Positions 51,164-60,682 of a stretch of DNA of 61,605 nucleotides are shown piece by piece (within the stretch, counting starts at the first letter, position 1; each line of letters opens with the position of its first letter). The notes below the pieces were generated by a model, which was not told where the DNA came from, did no database searches, and worked only from the letters and a program-made list of their open reading frames with translations. The stretch comes from Prochlorothrix hollandica PCC 9006 = CALU 1027 (GTDB lineage: Bacteria > Cyanobacteriota > Cyanobacteriia > Prochlorotrichales > Prochlorotrichaceae), in the NCBI RefSeq assembly GCF_000332315.1, contig NZ_KB235933.1, positions 169,183-230,787 of the forward strand. Reading direction: 5' to 3'. The position numbers and the translations under genes were made by a program.

Positions 51164-52291
51164 ATGACTAACCTAATGTCCCCCCCCGCCGTTCCCCGTG
51201 CCCCCAAAGCCACCACCAGCCTCCTGCAACGGCGATCGCCCCTGGCCCAGCCCCTGCAACAACGGGCCACCCTCGCCGCCCTAGACCTGAGCCAGACCCG
51301 CCACCAGGGGGACTTTGATCAAGCCCTGGCAGCCCAAGGTTGCCAGTCCCTGCGCCCCGATGCCCTGGAGATTCTGCAACTAAACATCGGCAAGCTGTGC
51401 AACATGGCCTGTCGCCATTGCCATGTGGATGCGGGACCCGATCGCACCCAGGAAAACATGGATCGGGACACCATCGATGCCTGCCTTGCCTTTTTGGATC
51501 AAACCACCGCCCACACCGTGGACATTACCGGCGGTGCCCCCGAACTCAATCCCCATTTCCGTTACCTGGTGGATCAATGTGTGGCGCGGGGGAAACAGGT
51601 CATCGATCGCTGCAACCTCACCGTACTGCTGTTGGCTCCCTTGGCAGACTTGCCCCAATGGTTGGCCGATCGCGGCGTAACCGTGGTCTGCTCCCTGCCC
51701 CACTATCGCCAGCGCAACACCGATCGCCAGCGGGGAGATGGCACCTTCGAGCAATCGATCGCCGCCCTGCGCCGCCTCAATGCCGTGGGCTATGGCCAAG
51801 GGGATCCCCAGCGGCAGTTAACCCTAGTCACCAATCCCGTGGGGGCACTGTTGGCCAGCAACCAGGCCAAAGCAGAACAGGAGTGGAAAGCAGGACTGCT
51901 GCAACACCAGGGGGTGAGCTTCGATCGCCTCATTGCCCTCAACAACATGCCCATTGCCCGGTTTTTGGAATGGCTAGAGGCTTCGGGCAACCTCCAGGCT
52001 TACATGGAACTGCTGGTCAACGCCTTCAACCCCGCCACCCTCAGCGGCCTGATGTGTCGCCAGACCCTCTCCATTGGCTGGGATGGCTTTGTCTATGACT
52101 GTGACTTTAACCAAATGCTCGATCTCCCCATTCGCCAGAACCCAAGGGCCGGGGAACCGGGCGATCGTCCCCGGCTCCAGATCCGCCACTGCACCCCCTC
52201 CGACCTAGCCCAGCGCCAGATCATTACCGGCTCCCACTGCTTCGGTTGCACCGCTGGGGCAGGCAGTTCCTGTGGCGGTGCCCTCTCCTAA
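51164..52291 (+). CDS. arsS: Radical SAM protein ArsS (arsenosugar biosynthesis)
   Basis: Radical SAM enzyme of the ArsS family, thought to transfer an adenosyl group to dimethylarsinous acid in arsenosugar formation. The cluster motif is LCNMACRHCHVDAGPDR (CxxxCxxC, about residues 77-85); VDITGGAPELNPHFRYLV follows. The C-terminal DUF3641 part has MCRQTLSIGWDGFVYDCDFNQ and ends SHCFGCTAGAGSSCGG with its own Cys set. 375 residues is a usual length. The family sometimes carries selenocysteine; here the corresponding codons are ordinary Cys. No arsM neighbour is visible in the window. Confidence 0.92.
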   Translation: MTNLMSPPAVPRAPKATTSLLQRRSPLAQPLQQRATLAALDLSQTRHQGDFDQALAAQGCQSLRPDALEILQLNIGKLCNMACRHCHVDAGPDRTQENMDRDTIDACLAFLDQTTAHTVDITGGAPELNPHFRYLVDQCVARGKQVIDRCNLTVLLLAPLADLPQWLADRGVTVVCSLPHYRQRNTDRQRGDGTFEQSIAALRRLNAVGYGQGDPQRQLTLVTNPVGALLASNQAKAEQEWKAGLLQHQGVSFDRLIALNNMPIARFLEWLEASGNLQAYMELLVNAFNPATLSGLMCRQTLSIGWDGFVYDCDFNQMLDLPIRQNPRAGEPGDRPRLQIRHCTPSDLAQRQIITGSHCFGCTAGAGSSCGGALS

Positions 52292-52300
52292 GGGTTGCAA

Positions 52301-52403
52301 TACAGCAACCCTAAATCAGTTGTAAGGATCTCGAAGGCTGAAACCCTTGGTATGGTGTGCCCCCGGAGGGGGCACACCATACGACTCATTTAGGACTGCT
52401 GTA
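52301..52403 (+). mobile_element. 103-bp TA-flanked MITE-like element, copy 6
   Basis: Starts TACAGCAACCCTAAATC and ends TTTAGGACTGCTGTA, with hairpin GTATGGTGTGCCCCC / GGGGGCACACCATAC (again compensated). It begins 9 bp after the arsS stop. Removing it and one TA rebuilds three perfect tandem copies of TTGCAATACAG, a second proof of TA target duplication. Confidence 0.92.
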
Positions 52404-53209
52404 CAGTTGCAATACAGTTGCAATACAGGGAACAGCAGGAAGCAGCAGGGCTGAGAAATGGGCCTAAAGCTGGGGTAATTGCCCCCAGAGGTCAAGAGCC
52501 TGTTCCCCCCAACGGAAAATTACTGTACCCTGACTGAAGTAGGGCAGCACCTCGGCTCACCCCCAGGGATTGAGCCATAGCCTCGACGCGGTTTCCAGTT
52601 CTCTGGCCTTGGGGATTGACCCCAGGGAGATCCCTAGGATAGAAACGGTACTATCCTAGCCACCATTGCTCCTTATACTATTAAGTAGGGCCAGCCCCAT
52701 ACTATGCAGTAGGGGCAGACCCATAGGATCAGCGATCGGGGCTGTTAGCTCCAGGGATTATGGGTTGAGTGAGATCGTTGAGTGAGATCGTTGAGGCAGA
52801 TCGGGGACAACAACCAGGTTAAGGTGCCCCCAAAGCACCAGACCCTCACCGTTCCACCCGTGGCTCCCTCAGGAACCCCCTCACTGGTTCCAGCCCCAGC
52901 ATCAACCTGCTTCCTTCCCCACAGTATTCAGCAGCCTTGCCCAACCAGCCCCCCTCCGTTCCCCCGTGGAACCCAGGCTGGGGGAACCGGTCAGGCAAAC
53001 GCATCAACAGCCAATTTGTCATAAACCCTTTGCCGTAGTCTCCACTGGCGGCGGTTTCTGTCACCTCGACGACCCAGTAGACTGGTGCGACGATTCAGGG
53101 GGAAGTGCGGCCTAGGCCCATTTCCGCCACCCTGATCAAACCGGTTTCTGGCCCGATCGGGGGGCTGTAGATTTCTGGTCAGCACACGTTTGAATTCGAT
53201 AAGACTTAC
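52404..53209. other. Gene-free stretch upstream of the Crp/Fnr regulator
   Basis: About 800 bases without a convincing gene. Contents: the rest of the TTGCAATACAG tandem (52404-52428), a short repeat around TACTATTAAGTAGG(G)...CATACTATGCAGTAGG (52677-52712) and a GTGAGATCGTTGA duplication (52767-52792). The short frame at 52782-53024 is Pro-rich and has no family look. This is the probable control region of the 53210 gene. Confidence 0.65.
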
Positions 53210-53893
53210 ATGCAAATTGAGGCGTTTAGTGAGCTTTTTCCGCTGTTCAACGGGGTTAGCCAAGAAACCTTAGCTTGGTTGCTTGAGCGCGTTGATAACC
53301 ACGAGTACCCTGCCAACCGAGCCGTGCTCATGGAAGATGCTTGGGGCAATGCGGTTTACTTCATTGTTTCCGGCTGGGTCAAGGTGCGCCGTTTATCAGG
53401 GGATAAAACCACCACCCTAGCGGTCTTGGGTCCCGGAGATTTCTTTGGTGAAATGGCCATCTTGGACGAGTCTCCCCGTTCCACCGACGTGGTAGCCTTA
53501 GCGCCGGTGAAACTCACCAGTGTGACGGCGCAGCGTTTCATCCAAACCCTCTTTAAGGATCCCCAACTGCACCACCGGTTGCTACAGACCATGGTTCGCC
53601 GACTGCGGCAAATGAATTCCCGCCTTCAGATCAGTAATGAACCGGCCCATGTCAAGTTGGCCTATACCCTGGTGGATATCAGTGACAACTACGGTTCAGC
53701 GGAAGAGGAAGAGAAGAAAATCTTTAACTTCCCCTACGAAGATTTGGCCAACGTCAGCAACATCAAACTGGATGATGTGACCAAGCTGATGGAGAAAATG
53801 AAAGAGAAGGGTTGGATTGAAACCGACGATGCCAACCAGGTGATGCATTTGGCCAACTGGAAACAAATTCGCCATTTAGCAGGCCGTGCCTAG
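53210..53893 (+). CDS. Crp/Fnr family transcriptional regulator
   Basis: 227 residues. The cyclic-nucleotide-binding fold is PLFNGVSQETLAWLLERVD to LAVLGPGDFFGEMAILDESPRSTDVVAL, the last part with the Glu and Arg-Ser/Thr of the phosphate-binding cassette, so cAMP binding is possible. A long dimer helix (RLLQTMVRRLRQMNSRLQIS) and a winged helix-turn-helix (PYEDLANVSNIKLDDVTKLM, then KMKEKGWIETDD) follow. It is not NtcA: the HTH and N-terminus differ. The acidic EEEEKK segment between them is a lineage feature. Followed after 48 bp by the M61 peptidase gene on the same strand, possibly co-transcribed. Confidence 0.92.
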   Translation: MQIEAFSELFPLFNGVSQETLAWLLERVDNHEYPANRAVLMEDAWGNAVYFIVSGWVKVRRLSGDKTTTLAVLGPGDFFGEMAILDESPRSTDVVALAPVKLTSVTAQRFIQTLFKDPQLHHRLLQTMVRRLRQMNSRLQISNEPAHVKLAYTLVDISDNYGSAEEEEKKIFNFPYEDLANVSNIKLDDVTKLMEKMKEKGWIETDDANQVMHLANWKQIRHLAGRA

Positions 53894-53941
53894 GGGATCC
53901 TGAACCCATCTTTCCTTGTCCCTCTCCTTAGCCCTTACCCT

Positions 53942-55750
53942 ATGACTGGTGCCATCTACTCCCCTGCTGCGATTTCCCCGGTTGTTGAGGGGTCGATCGC
54001 ACCCACCCTCAGCCCCCACTACCACATTGCCTTGCCAGAACCCGCCTCCCATCTGTTTGAGGTGACCCTGGTGCTGCGGCAGTGGTCCGGGGCTGTGGTC
54101 AATCTCCATTGTCCCGTCTGGACTCCGGGATCCTATTTGGTGCGGGAATATGCGCGGCATCTCCAGGATTTCTCGGTTCAGGGGGACGATCGGCCCCTGC
54201 CCTGGCACAAAGTCAGCAAAAGCCACTGGCAGATCCAGGGCATTGGGGTCCAGCCAGGGGGGGCGGCGGATGGGGGGGAAACAGTGACCATTCGCTACCG
54301 GGTGTTTGCCAATGAACTGACCGTTCGCACCAACCACCTGGATCCCAGCCACGGCTATTTCAACCCCGCCGCCCTGCTGCTCTATGTGCCGGAGTGTCTC
54401 CACCAGCCCCACCGGGTGACGGTGACCCTGCCCCATGATCAATGGCAAGTGGCCACCCCCTTAGTGGCAGATCCTGAGGATCCCCACACCTTTATCGCAG
54501 CAGACTACGACACCTTGGTGGATAGTCCCTTTGAGTTGGGCACCCACCAGATCATTGACTTTGAAGCCTTGGGCCAGCCCCATCAATGGGTGATTTGGGG
54601 CAAAGGCAACCTCAACCCAGCCCAATTGGTGGCAGATACCCAGACCCTCATTGCCACGGAAGCGGCAATCTTTGGGGGCTTACCCTACCAAGATCCCTAT
54701 CTGTTTTTGCTGCACCTCTCCGCCAGTGGCTATGGGGGGCTGGAGCACAAGAATTCCTGTACCTTGAACTACCCCCGCTTGGCCCTGGGCGATCGGGACG
54801 GATACCAGCGCTTTTTGCGGTTAGTGGCCCATGAGTTTTTCCACCTCTGGAACGTGAAGCGCATTCGTCCTAAGGGGCTGGAAACCTTTGATTATGCCCA
54901 GGAAAACTACACCCCCTCCCTCTGGTTTTGTGAAGGTACTACCAGTTATTACGATCGCCTCATTCCCTTCCGCGCTGGTCTAGCCTCGGCCCAGGACTTT
55001 TTGGACCTCATGGGCCAGGACATTACTCGCCTCTACAGCACCCCAGGCCGCTTGGTGCAGCCCCTCAGCGAAAGTAGCTTTGATGCCTGGATCAAGCTCT
55101 ATCGCCGGGATGCCCACAGCAACAATAATCAAATTTCCTATTACCTCAAAGGGGAGATGGTGACCTTCCTGCTGGATCTCCAGATCCGGGCCAACTCCCA
55201 GAACCAACGCAGCTTTGATCAGGTGCTACAACAGATGTGGCGGCAGTTTGGCCAGCCGGAAGTGGGCTACACCGAGGCGGAACTTCAGGCCATTATTGCC
55301 GGGGTAGCGGGCTGTGACCTGACGGACTTTTTTGCCCTGGCCCTCCACAGCACCGAAGAGCTACCCTTTGCTGAGGCGCTAGAACCCTTTGGTCTCAGCC
55401 TGGAGATGACGTGGGCTAAGGTGCCGTTCCTGGGGCTGACTCTGAATTGCGATCGCGGTCAATGGCTGGTGCAGTTTGTCCAGCAGGGCAGTCCGGCCCA
55501 ACGGGTGGGCCTGGAACCGGGGGATGAGGTGCTGGCCCTGGATGGGTTCCGCCTGGGGGCTAGTCTGGACGATCGCCTGCGGGACTATGCCCCTGGCGAC
55601 ACCTTGACCCTCACGGTCTTCCACCAGGACGAGTTGCAAACCCACCCCATCACCCTAGACCTCCCCCAACCCCAAACCTATCGTCTGGTCATCGCCGCCA
55701 ACCCCAGCCCCTCCCAGGTCGCGTTGCGCCAAGGCTGGCTCGGCATTTAG
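53942..55750 (+). CDS. M61 glycyl aminopeptidase family protein with PDZ domain
   Basis: 602 residues. An N-terminal beta domain (HYHIALPEPASHLFEVTLVL, WTPGSYLVREYARHLQDF) leads to the zinc site LVAHEFFHLWNVKRIRP (HExxH) with the third ligand Glu in LWFCEGTTSYYDRL. The end is a PDZ domain (GLTLNCDRGQWLVQFVQQGS, AQRVGLEPGDEVLALDG). No signal peptide is visible, so the cytoplasm is likely. The natural substrates of this family in cyanobacteria are unknown. All catalytic residues are present. Confidence 0.93.
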   Translation: MTGAIYSPAAISPVVEGSIAPTLSPHYHIALPEPASHLFEVTLVLRQWSGAVVNLHCPVWTPGSYLVREYARHLQDFSVQGDDRPLPWHKVSKSHWQIQGIGVQPGGAADGGETVTIRYRVFANELTVRTNHLDPSHGYFNPAALLLYVPECLHQPHRVTVTLPHDQWQVATPLVADPEDPHTFIAADYDTLVDSPFELGTHQIIDFEALGQPHQWVIWGKGNLNPAQLVADTQTLIATEAAIFGGLPYQDPYLFLLHLSASGYGGLEHKNSCTLNYPRLALGDRDGYQRFLRLVAHEFFHLWNVKRIRPKGLETFDYAQENYTPSLWFCEGTTSYYDRLIPFRAGLASAQDFLDLMGQDITRLYSTPGRLVQPLSESSFDAWIKLYRRDAHSNNNQISYYLKGEMVTFLLDLQIRANSQNQRSFDQVLQQMWRQFGQPEVGYTEAELQAIIAGVAGCDLTDFFALALHSTEELPFAEALEPFGLSLEMTWAKVPFLGLTLNCDRGQWLVQFVQQGSPAQRVGLEPGDEVLALDGFRLGASLDDRLRDYAPGDTLTLTVFHQDELQTHPITLDLPQPQTYRLVIAANPSPSQVALRQGWLGI

Positions 55751-55770
55751 CAGATAGTCTCTTGAAGCCC

Positions 55771-55899
55771 AGATCCCCGGTTTCTGGGGTGAGATTGTTA
55801 ACGGCTCTGCGTTGTTCACGCTGAACGAATCGCACATCCCCGGTTTCTTCTATGCTGAAAGCCGAAATCTTTAAACCTTGGAACAGAAACCGGGGATCT
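55771..55899. mobile_element. 129-bp element with 16-bp perfect inverted ends
   Basis: AGATCCCCGGTTTCTG at 55771-55786 and its exact complement CAGAAACCGGGGATCT at 55884-55899 bracket a non-coding stretch. A third GATCCCCGGTTTCT-like copy (about 55835) lies inside and more CGGGGATCTC copies follow to 55955. It looks like a MITE or a REP cluster between the M61 and DUF4330 genes. No other copy is in the window. Confidence 0.65.
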
Positions 55900-55972
55900 C
55901 AGCCCCCAGGGACACGGGGATCTCAGCCTCCAGGGACAAACAGACACCGGGGATCTCGGCCCCCAACATGGC

Positions 55973-56512
55973 CTAGGAGGGTGAGTCTAAAATCTTGATG
56001 TCAATGACACTGGTATTGAAGTTATAGAGCTTGCCGTCCAACTCCACCGGGGTTCCGATCTTCAGCTTGCTGTTGCCCAACACCGGGCCACTGTCGGTAA
56101 TTTGGGCTTCTCCCCCCACGGTCATAATAAAGTCCAGGGTATACCCCAGTTCAGGGCGCGGATCAGGGATGGACAAGGCACTGCCATCGGGTTGAGCCAC
56201 GATGATCGATCGGGGGGTTTCTTCCACCTTTAGTAACTCCACCTGACCATAGGGTTGGTTGCGAATAATGATATTCACCTTCCCTTCCGTCTTCAGCATT
56301 TCCAAAAACCCCGCCGGATCCGCCACACTCAAGCCCCGGGTCCACAGTTGCACCTCCACGGGCTGGGTGACAGTGCCCACCTGGGCCACAGAACCCGTCG
56401 TGCCAGGGACCAAAAAGACCCCCACCATCACCAACACAATCACCAGCACTGCCCCAATGTCTAGGATGCTGATGCGTCCAAAGAGGCGACCCTGAGAATC
56501 AAGAATGGCCAT
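55973..56512 (-). CDS. DUF4330 domain protein, membrane-anchored
   Basis: 179 residues, a family largely of cyanobacteria with no known function. MAILDSQGRLFGRISILDIGAVLVIVLVMVGVFLVP gives a short cytoplasmic lead and one membrane helix (about 17-36); the rest, from TVTQPVEVQLWTRGLSVADP on, is beta-rich and should be on the far side of the membrane. Convergent with the M61 gene. No operon partner is visible. Confidence 0.88.
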   Translation of the reverse strand: MAILDSQGRLFGRISILDIGAVLVIVLVMVGVFLVPGTTGSVAQVGTVTQPVEVQLWTRGLSVADPAGFLEMLKTEGKVNIIIRNQPYGQVELLKVEETPRSIIVAQPDGSALSIPDPRPELGYTLDFIMTVGGEAQITDSGPVLGNSKLKIGTPVELDGKLYNFNTSVIDIKILDSPS

Positions 56513-57578
56513 GCAGTCCTCGCTAAGATCAACGTAAGGGGGTAGGAGAAAATCTTGGGCAAACTCCCCCGGTCACCACTGGGGAGACCATACCATTGCG
56601 CCTTGGACAGGGTTTGAGAACGGTCCAAGCAACGGGAGAAGAGGGCTAAACAGACGTGGTTAAGCCTTTGGAATTTTAGCAGTCGCTGCGATCGCCTGGG
56701 TAATGTTGGGGACAGGTTGGGGACAGGTTGGGGACAGCTAGGCAGCATCAACCGATCCCAGTGCCCCCTGGGGCGCGATCGACTCAGGACGCGATCGACG
56801 GGCATCGGGCGCTGTTGCTATGGGGTGCGGGTATTGGGGGCAGCAGACATGGGGGGGGATCAGGCACTTTTATATTACGAAATATTTAGGTTTAGTAAAC
56901 TTTTTAGGGTCTAAACCCCCAGAATCTCCCCCTAAGTCCGATGATTCCAGGGTCAATCTTAAGATTGGCCTCAGTCTCTAGAGTACCTCGATTAATTGAG
57001 TTGGGCGGCTTCGCCACCCGCCACAACCCCCATTTTTACGGGGGACACTGGGGGGAAATTTGGATTTTTCGCGGTGCCCTCTACGTCTAGAAACCCATGG
57101 CCCTGGGGATCACTATCCCCCCCTGGGGAAGGTTGGTACTGGGCAACAGATCCATTAGATTAAGAAAAGAACGTTAAATATTTATGCATTTCTACAGCAA
57201 CCCTAAATCAGTTGTAGGCATCTCGATGGCTGAAACCCTTGGTGTGGTCTGCCTCCGGAGGGGGCACACCACACGACCCATTTAGGACTACTGTACAGAC
57301 CTAACGGTTGCCTGAAGTTGCGGGTCTCCCTGGAGAACTGTGGATTTCAGGAGAGCCTGGGGGGGGACTTGGTAAACCATTGCGTTGACTGATCCAGAAA
57401 CCGGGCCGCGCCAGGTTCCGCTGGGGTCACCGGCTACGATTTAGACAAGTCTGTTGGTTTGGCACGACTGGTTTAGCACGACCGGGCGAGAGGTTACTTT
57501 GCTCCGCGCTGTGCTTGATGCTTTGGCAGTGCCTGATGTTGATCAGTTTGTTTTAGCACCCTAAGGGGACTTGAAGAT
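56513..57578. other. Gene-free stretch upstream of dxs
   Basis: 1066 bases without a convincing gene. They include three copies of the 10-bp unit GGGGACAGGTT (about 56707-56738), an AT-rich patch (56870-56912), hairpins GGGCGGC-TTC-GCCACCC (57002-57018) and CCCCC-N8-GGGGG (57030-57050), a complete MITE (57193-57295), and, before dxs, AAGGGGACTTGAAGAT as a possible ribosome binding region. The dxs promoter is presumably right of the MITE. Confidence 0.65.
57193..57295 (+). mobile_element. 103-bp TA-flanked MITE-like element, copy 7
   Basis: Starts TACAGCAACCCTAAATC and ends TTTAGGACTACTGTA. It is somewhat decayed: GTTGTAGGCATCTCG instead of GTTGTAAGGATCTCG, a broken central hairpin (GTCTGCCTCC) and a changed right end. 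Confidence 0.88.
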
Positions 57579-59492
57579 ATGAATTTGAGTGAACTCACCC
57601 ACCCTAACCAACTGCATGGGCTATCCATTGCTCAACTGGAGCAGGTCGCTCGGCAAATTCGGGAAAAGCACCTAGAGACGATCGCCACCTACGGGGGACA
57701 CCTTGGGCCAGGGTTGGGCGTGGTGGAACTCACCCTCGGTCTCTATCAAACCCTCGACTTAGACCGGGATAAGGTGCTGTGGGATGTGGGACACCAGGCA
57801 TATCCCCATAAATTAATTACCGGACGCTACAACACTTTCCACACCCTGCGCCAAAAAGATGGGGTGGCCGGTTATCTCAAGCGCTGTGAAAGTCGCTTTG
57901 ATCACTTCGGCGCAGGCCACGCCTCCACCAGTATTTCCGCCGGTTTGGGGATGGCCCTGGCCCGGGATCAGCGGGGAGAAGACTTTAAGGTGGCCGCCAT
58001 CATTGGGGATGGAGCCTTAACGGGGGGAATGGCCCTAGAAGCCATTAACCATGCGGGCCATTTACCCGATACCAATCTGATGGTGGTGTTGAATGATAAC
58101 GAAATGTCCATTTCCCCCAATGTGGGGGCCATTTCCCGCTATCTCAACAAAATGCGCCTCAGTCCCCCCATGCAGTTCCTCTCAGACAACCTAGAGGAGC
58201 AGATGAAGCACCTGCCCTTTGTGGGGGATTCCTGGAACCCAGAGTTCCAGCGCTTTAAGGAGAGCATGAAGCGCCTTGCGGTGTCTAAGGTGGGGGCAGT
58301 GTTTGAGGAGTTGGGCTTTACCTATGTGGGACCCGTGGATGGCCACAATTTGGAAGAGTTGATTGCCACCTTTAAGGAAGCCCATTTAATTCCTGGGCCG
58401 GTGTTGGTGCATGTGGTGACCGTGAAGGGCAAGGGCTATGCCATCGCCGAGCGGGATCAGGTGGGGTACCATGCCCAGTCTCCCTTTGATCTGACCACTG
58501 GCAAGGCTAAACCCTCCAAAACCCCCAAACCTCCGGCTTATTCCAAGGTTTTTGGCAATACCCTCACCAAATTAGCGGAGAACAACCCCAAGATTGTGGG
58601 GATTACCGCTGCCATGGCCACGGGCACGGGTCTGGATATTTTGCAAAATGCTCTGCCCAAGCAATACATCGATGTGGGCATTGCGGAACAACATGCGGTG
58701 ACCCTGTCGGCGGGGATGGCTTGCGAAGGGATGCGTCCCGTGGTGGCGATTTACTCCACCTTCCTCCAGCGGGGCTATGACCAGGTGGTGCATGATGTTT
58801 GTATTCAAAACCTGCCGGTGTTCTTCTGCCTCGATCGCGCCGGGATTGTGGGAGCCGACGGTCCCACCCACCAGGGGATGTATGACATTGCCTACCTGCG
58901 GTGTATCCCCAATTTGACCCTGATGGCTCCCAAGGATGAGGCGGAGTTGCAGCGGATGGTGGTGACGGGGATTCAGCACGAGGCGGGGCCGATCGCCATG
59001 CGTTGTCCTCGTGGTAATGGCTACGGTGCGCCATTGATGGAAGAAGGCTGGGAACCCCTGCCCATCGGGAAAGGGGAAATCCTGCGCAGTGGTGATGATG
59101 TGCTGTTGGTGGCCTATGGTTCCATGGTCTATCCGGCTATGCAAACCGCTGAGGTGCTCAATGAGCATGGCATCCAGGCCACGGTGATCAATGCCCGCTT
59201 TGTTAAGCCGTTGGATACCGATTTGATTCTGCCCCTGGCCCAGCGCATTGGTCAGGTGGTGACCCTGGAGGAGGGTTGCTTGATGGGGGGCTTTGGGTCT
59301 GCTGTGGTGGAAGCCCTGGTGGATCATGACATCCTGGTGCCGGTGCTGCGCCTAGGGGTGCCCGATGAGTTGGTGGATCATGCCACCGCTGATCAATCTA
59401 AGGTGGCCTTGGAACTGACCCCGGCCCAGATGGCCCATACCATTCTCCAGAAGTTCAACCCTAAACCGGTGGCGATCGGTGTCTCAGCCTAG
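57579..59492 (+). CDS. dxs: 1-deoxy-D-xylulose-5-phosphate synthase
   Basis: First enzyme of the MEP pathway: pyruvate plus glyceraldehyde 3-phosphate to DXP, with thiamine diphosphate. Transketolase-like marks are [20 protein letters not shown] (about 38-57), [14 protein letters not shown], the TPP/Mg site [20 protein letters not shown] and [13 protein letters not shown], the second-domain catalytic Glu in [19 protein letters not shown], and C-terminal [15 protein letters not shown]. Length 637 is normal. Along with dxr at 1295 this window holds two consecutive steps of the pathway, but far apart. Confidence 0.97.
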   Translation: MNLSELTHPNQLHGLSIAQLEQVARQIREKHLETIATYGGHLGPGLGVVELTLGLYQTLDLDRDKVLWDVGHQAYPHKLITGRYNTFHTLRQKDGVAGYLKRCESRFDHFGAGHASTSISAGLGMALARDQRGEDFKVAAIIGDGALTGGMALEAINHAGHLPDTNLMVVLNDNEMSISPNVGAISRYLNKMRLSPPMQFLSDNLEEQMKHLPFVGDSWNPEFQRFKESMKRLAVSKVGAVFEELGFTYVGPVDGHNLEELIATFKEAHLIPGPVLVHVVTVKGKGYAIAERDQVGYHAQSPFDLTTGKAKPSKTPKPPAYSKVFGNTLTKLAENNPKIVGITAAMATGTGLDILQNALPKQYIDVGIAEQHAVTLSAGMACEGMRPVVAIYSTFLQRGYDQVVHDVCIQNLPVFFCLDRAGIVGADGPTHQGMYDIAYLRCIPNLTLMAPKDEAELQRMVVTGIQHEAGPIAMRCPRGNGYGAPLMEEGWEPLPIGKGEILRSGDDVLLVAYGSMVYPAMQTAEVLNEHGIQATVINARFVKPLDTDLILPLAQRIGQVVTLEEGCLMGGFGSAVVEALVDHDILVPVLRLGVPDELVDHATADQSKVALELTPAQMAHTILQKFNPKPVAIGVSA

Positions 59493-59785
59493 GGCCACGC
59501 CTCCCCTCTCAGGGTTCTGAGGAATACCATCTGATGGGGTGAATCCCGCTTGGGCTGCCCCTCACCCTAAATCCCTCTCCCAGAACGGGAGAGGGACTGG
59601 GAACGTTCTGGCTCCCCGTCTCCCGCCCTGGAAGGTGGCTGGGGGATGAGGGATGAAGAGCAAGGTGCCAAACTGGGATGCTCCCATCTAGATTCCCCTC
59701 CTTCGGAGGGGCAGGGGTGGGTTTAACCGGGCGATCGCCGCAATGGATTAGCAATACTTCCTGTTTGATCCTGGTTTTTTGGGTT
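59493..59785. other. Intergenic hairpins between dxs and the Tab2-family gene
   Basis: Convergent gap. 59573-59595 forms CCCTCTCCC-AGAAC-GGGAGAGGG within a CCTCACCC... repeat of the type also seen at 24498-24530, and 59695-59711 forms CCCCTCC-TTC-GGAGGGG. Neither has a T-run, yet they are the best candidates for transcription ends. No gene seen. Confidence 0.65.
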
Positions 59786-60625
59786 TTAGGGATCCTGCTG
59801 TAACAGCCAGAACCCGGTGGGGGTGAGTCCCGAATCATCGGGCTGCACCATCAAAAAATGGAGACCTTGGCTGGCTTGGAGCCGTTGCTGATAGACCTGG
59901 GCTGATTGCACCACGGCGGCATCGGTGAAGGTGGCCAAGACCCAACGGCGATCGAGGCCCGCTTCTAGGATCAAGCCTGCGGGATCCCCGGCGATGGCGG
60001 CGATCGCCGCCGGAACCTGGGCCTGGAGCCACTGGGCCAAGGGCCGCGATCGCCGACCGCCTTGGATCACCACCCCCGGAATGGGCAGAGTAGAGGCTAA
60101 CCCCAAGGGCACGGGCCACAGATCCGGGGGAGCGTCCAACACCGGAATGGGGCGGTGGTCAAACACCAGGGTTAACTCAGCAGCGGGCACCGCCGCAAAT
60201 TGCCACTGTTCCCCCTGCACCGACTCCGGTAAGGGCACCGGGGGCAAAGCCGGCACCGCCAGGGGGTCAAAGGCGGGAGACCAATCCTGGGCCAGTTGCC
60301 GTAATCGCGCTTTGAGGGCGGGGGTGCGCCGCTGGGGTTGCACCGGAATCCCCAGGGGTTCTGCGGCCACCTGGAATAACCCCAGGACTTGGGGGCGGAA
60401 AACCGCCAGGGCAGCGGGACGGGGCTGGATGGCCAGGGCGGCGGCCAGTTGTTGGCGCAGCCACTCCCCATTGACCTGGGCCTGGGGTTGCTGCGATCGC
60501 CATTCCCAATGTCCATCCCCACTACACAGCACCAGTTCCCACAGGGGACTGTCCCCAGGGCGAGGGGGACGGCCCACCAAATCCCCCTGCCAGATCACTG
60601 GCGCAAGCAACGACGGCATCACCAT
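59786..60625 (-). CDS. Tab2/Atab2 family RNA-binding protein
   Basis: Relative of Chlamydomonas Tab2 and plant ATAB2, which promote translation of photosystem I messages; cyanobacterial members are probably connected with photosystem biogenesis, but this is not proven. Family marks: WELVLCSGDGHW, LPIPGVVIQGGRRSRPLAQW in the centre and LEAGLDRRWVLATFTDA near the end, with PTGFWLLQ closing. I start at the ATG at 60625 (MVMPSLLAPVIWQGDL), 279 residues, with AGGAGGG 11 bp upstream; a TTG between could be used, and the frame continues to a GTG at 60658. Confidence 0.88.
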   Translation of the reverse strand: MVMPSLLAPVIWQGDLVGRPPRPGDSPLWELVLCSGDGHWEWRSQQPQAQVNGEWLRQQLAAALAIQPRPAALAVFRPQVLGLFQVAAEPLGIPVQPQRRTPALKARLRQLAQDWSPAFDPLAVPALPPVPLPESVQGEQWQFAAVPAAELTLVFDHRPIPVLDAPPDLWPVPLGLASTLPIPGVVIQGGRRSRPLAQWLQAQVPAAIAAIAGDPAGLILEAGLDRRWVLATFTDAAVVQSAQVYQQRLQASQGLHFLMVQPDDSGLTPTGFWLLQQDP

Positions 60626-60682
60626 GGTCAACAGAACCCTCCTGGGCAAAAACAACACTACCTCTAGAATCCCAGGCTTTGG

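Noticed and set aside
52782-53024. 80-codon Pro/Ser/Thr-rich frame before the Crp/Fnr gene
   Set aside because: Low complexity, no domain, no ribosome binding site; probably leader DNA.
53210-53893. Identification of the Crp/Fnr regulator as NtcA
   Set aside because: Sequence does not carry the NtcA N-terminus or its HTH; only the general Crp/Fnr fold matches.
58572-59327. 251-codon frame antisense to dxs, rich in His and Gly
   Set aside because: Composition typical of an antisense shadow of a GC-rich gene; no motifs.
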